Source of the DNA: Flavobacteriales bacterium
Lineage (GTDB): Bacteria; Bacteroidota; Bacteroidia; Flavobacteriales_F; PHOS-HE28
Reading direction: 5' to 3'
DNA: 64,000 bases
Assembly (NCBI GenBank): GCA_023957375.1
Contig: JAMLHB010000001.1
Span: 1,776,245 to 1,840,244, forward strand
Of this stretch, positions 62,583 to 64,000 are shown one piece after another (the first letter of the stretch is position 1; every line of letters begins with the position of its first letter). Below the pieces are notes generated by a model. The model was not told the DNA's origin. It saw only the letters and a program-made list of their open reading frames with translations, and searched no databases. The position numbers and the translations under genes were made by a program.

Positions 62583-63237
62583 AGGCTTTGCGACCCCGGC
62601 CTTGCGCCGGGGAGCAGTCCATGGCGAGGGTGTCCTGATGGATTGCTTCCCGGCACAAGGCCGGGACCCGAGGCGGCCCGTGAAAGGGGGTGTCCATTTC
62701 GCGAGGGGCTGTGCACCCAACAGGCCCGAAGCGATCTCGTCCTGCTCCTGCGGGCGGAAGCGAGGAAGTACGCTGGGGCTTCGCCGAGGCTTTGCGACCC
62801 CGGCCTTGCGCCGGGGAGCAGTCCATGGCGAGGGTGTCCTGATGGATTGCTTCCCGGCACAAGGCCGGGACCCGAGGCGGCCCGTGAAAGGGGGTGTCCA
62901 TTTCGCGAGGGGCTGTGCACCCAACAGGCCCGAAGCGATCTCGTCCTGCTCCTGCGGGCGGAAGCGAGGAAGTACGCTGGGGGCTTCGCCGAGGAGATCG
63001 CTTCGCGGCCAAATGCGCCGCTCGCGAAATGGGGAAATGGTGAGATCGCTTCGGCCCAGAGCGGCCTCGCGAAATGGATGGCGGGGTGACCCGCGAAAGG
63101 GGGTGTCCATTTCGCGAGGGCCTGTGCGCCCAACAGGCCCGAAGCGATCTCGTCCTGCTCCTGCGGGCGGAAGCGAGGAAGTACGCAGGGGCTTCGCCGA
63201 GGAGATCGCTTCGCGGCCAAATGCGCCGCTCGCGAAA
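62583..63237. repeat. 204-bp tandem duplication and three R2 structured units
   Basis: A composite of R1 variant plus R2 start is duplicated in tandem (62583-62786 and 62787-62990; practically identical, one extra G in the second). R2 units start at 62697 (cut short by the duplication junction), 62901 (complete to 63029) and 63110 (complete to 63237). No gene. The stretch 63238-63339 holds a last R1 fragment (CCTCGCAATGACGGGTTG) and the 3' flank of the next gene. Confidence 0.9.
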
Positions 63238-63339
63238 TGGGGAATTGGTGAGATCGCTTCGGCCGAAACGGCCTCGCAATGACGGGTTGTTGCCACTGCC
63301 ACTGCGTCTCCGCCCCGGAACCCTGCGGCGTCTAAGCGC

Positions 63340-64000
63340 TCAACGCACCACCATGTTCCGCGGACGAGTGGGCCACGCCAGCGGCTTGTATTGCAACAGG
63401 GCCCACAACGCGAGCACGGTGGTGTGCTGGCTGCCGTCCACATCCTGGCCCGGGATCACGCTCCAGCTGCCATTGGGGTTCTGCACGCCCGCCAAGTCCT
63501 GGATGTATTTGTAGGGTGGCACGTAGGCGGAATCGTTGTACTGCAGCATGGCCAAGGCCTCAACCCCTTCATCGCCCCAGCGCGGATCGATCTGGTCCAT
63601 GCGCTCCTTCACTTTTTCCACCAGGCGATATTCCAACAGGGTATCCACGTTGGCACCGAAGCACTGCCGGGCCATGGCCACCGCCCATAACGAATGGGTG
63701 GCCACGTAGGTATCCTCCAGCACGCTCGCATTGATCCGGTCCGTCAACACGGAGGGCTTCTCCAGCTTGTCGTACCACATCCCGGCCAAGGTGATGTTGT
63801 CGAAGCCCTGTCCTTGCATCTTTAGGAAATCGGGCCTGAAGGACAGGGTATCGGTGATGCGGAGGAACTTGTAAAGGGTTCCCCCCGGCTCCTTGCGGAT
63901 CGCTGCCAGTCCCTGTTTTTCCGCGCACAGTTCGGGCAGGCCGAAGCGGTCCTTCAAGTAGGCGTGGATGAGCAAGGCGTCCGGGTCCAAGGGCAGCTCG
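63340..64000 (-). CDS. Unidentified protein, C-terminal part (start beyond window)
   Basis: 220 codons are visible and the frame is open at the right edge; the stop is TGA at 63340-63342. The product is mostly alpha-helical by appearance, without membrane segments. It has regularly spaced motifs such as YVATHSLWAVAMARQCFG, ALAMLQYNDSAYVPPYKYIQ and a QW-like QNPNGSWSVIPG. This pattern recalls alpha/alpha-toroid proteins (terpene-cyclase or prenyltransferase-like repeats), but the similarity is too weak to name a function. It follows the repeat region and reads toward it. Confidence 0.7.
   Translation of the reverse strand, partial: ELPLDPDALLIHAYLKDRFGLPELCAEKQGLAAIRKEPGGTLYKFLRITDTLSFRPDFLKMQGQGFDNITLAGMWYDKLEKPSVLTDRINASVLEDTYVATHSLWAVAMARQCFGANVDTLLEYRLVEKVKERMDQIDPRWGDEGVEALAMLQYNDSAYVPPYKYIQDLAGVQNPNGSWSVIPGQDVDGSQHTTVLALWALLQYKPLAWPTRPRNMVVR

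Noticed and set aside
61534-63237. CRISPR array
   Set aside because: Units are about 109, 130 and 204 bp, directly adjoining or nested, without unique spacers of constant length, and no cas genes are present.

Overview
The window looks like chromosomal DNA of a GC-rich member of the Bacteroidota, most likely in or near the Flavobacteriales. The main evidence is about 15 large secreted proteins that end in type IX secretion (T9SS) signals. These are either the short type A sorting domain or the gliding-motility-associated C-terminal domain (CHU_C / T9SS type B). Other evidence is PKD, GEVED, CUB-like and choice-of-anchor L domains, LytTR signalling, and promoters of the Bacteroidota type (TAnnTTTG). 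The placement below phylum is inference. No rRNA, tRNA, CRISPR or T9SS machinery genes were seen.

Layout. (1) 1-6.1 kb, minus strand: two paralogous PKD/CHU_C proteins (one cut by the left edge) and a propeller-like T9SS protein. (2) 6.3-15.0 kb, minus strand: housekeeping and signalling genes, namely a LytS/LytTR-type two-component pair, folA, thyA, a ClC chloride transporter, a NupC-type nucleoside transporter, a UPF0104-type membrane protein and a bifunctional nuclease. (3) 15.1-16.2 kb: seven tandem copies of a structured repeat of about 130 bp. (4) 16.6-21.4 kb, plus strand: a 1599-residue GEVED/CUB/T9SS protein. (5) 21.4-22.7 kb: a truncated IS110-family transposase with structured non-coding DNA upstream. 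(6) 22.7-52.5 kb, plus strand: about 30 kb of tightly packed genes read in one direction and closed by a good terminator. It opens with a NarL-type regulator and a propeller-sensor histidine kinase. Two tandem copies of a two-gene adhesin cassette (PKD/CHU_C protein plus choice-of-anchor L/CHU_C protein) follow, then a trypsin-like T9SS protease, then a tandem array of five CUB/Fn3-like T9SS paralogs and one broken copy. (7) 52.8-61.4 kb, minus strand: one more CHU_C protein and two long T9SS paralogs with matching promoters and leaders. (8) 61.5-63.3 kb: a dense mixture of two dispersed repeat families. (9) The 3' part of an unidentified gene at the right edge.

How it may work together (inference): the 22.7-52.5 kb block reads as a surface-protein locus. 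A sensor kinase and DNA-binding regulator sit at its head, repeated adhesin pairs are joined by ATGA overlaps, a secreted protease comes next, and a family of surface proteins is being diversified by duplication and gene conversion. A near-identical 20-bp palindrome lies in front of the regulator and in front of the second adhesin cassette, and could be the regulator's binding site. The repeat arrays at 15 and 62 kb share one structured element with a compensatory base-pair change between copies. This is the strongest candidate here for an undescribed element.
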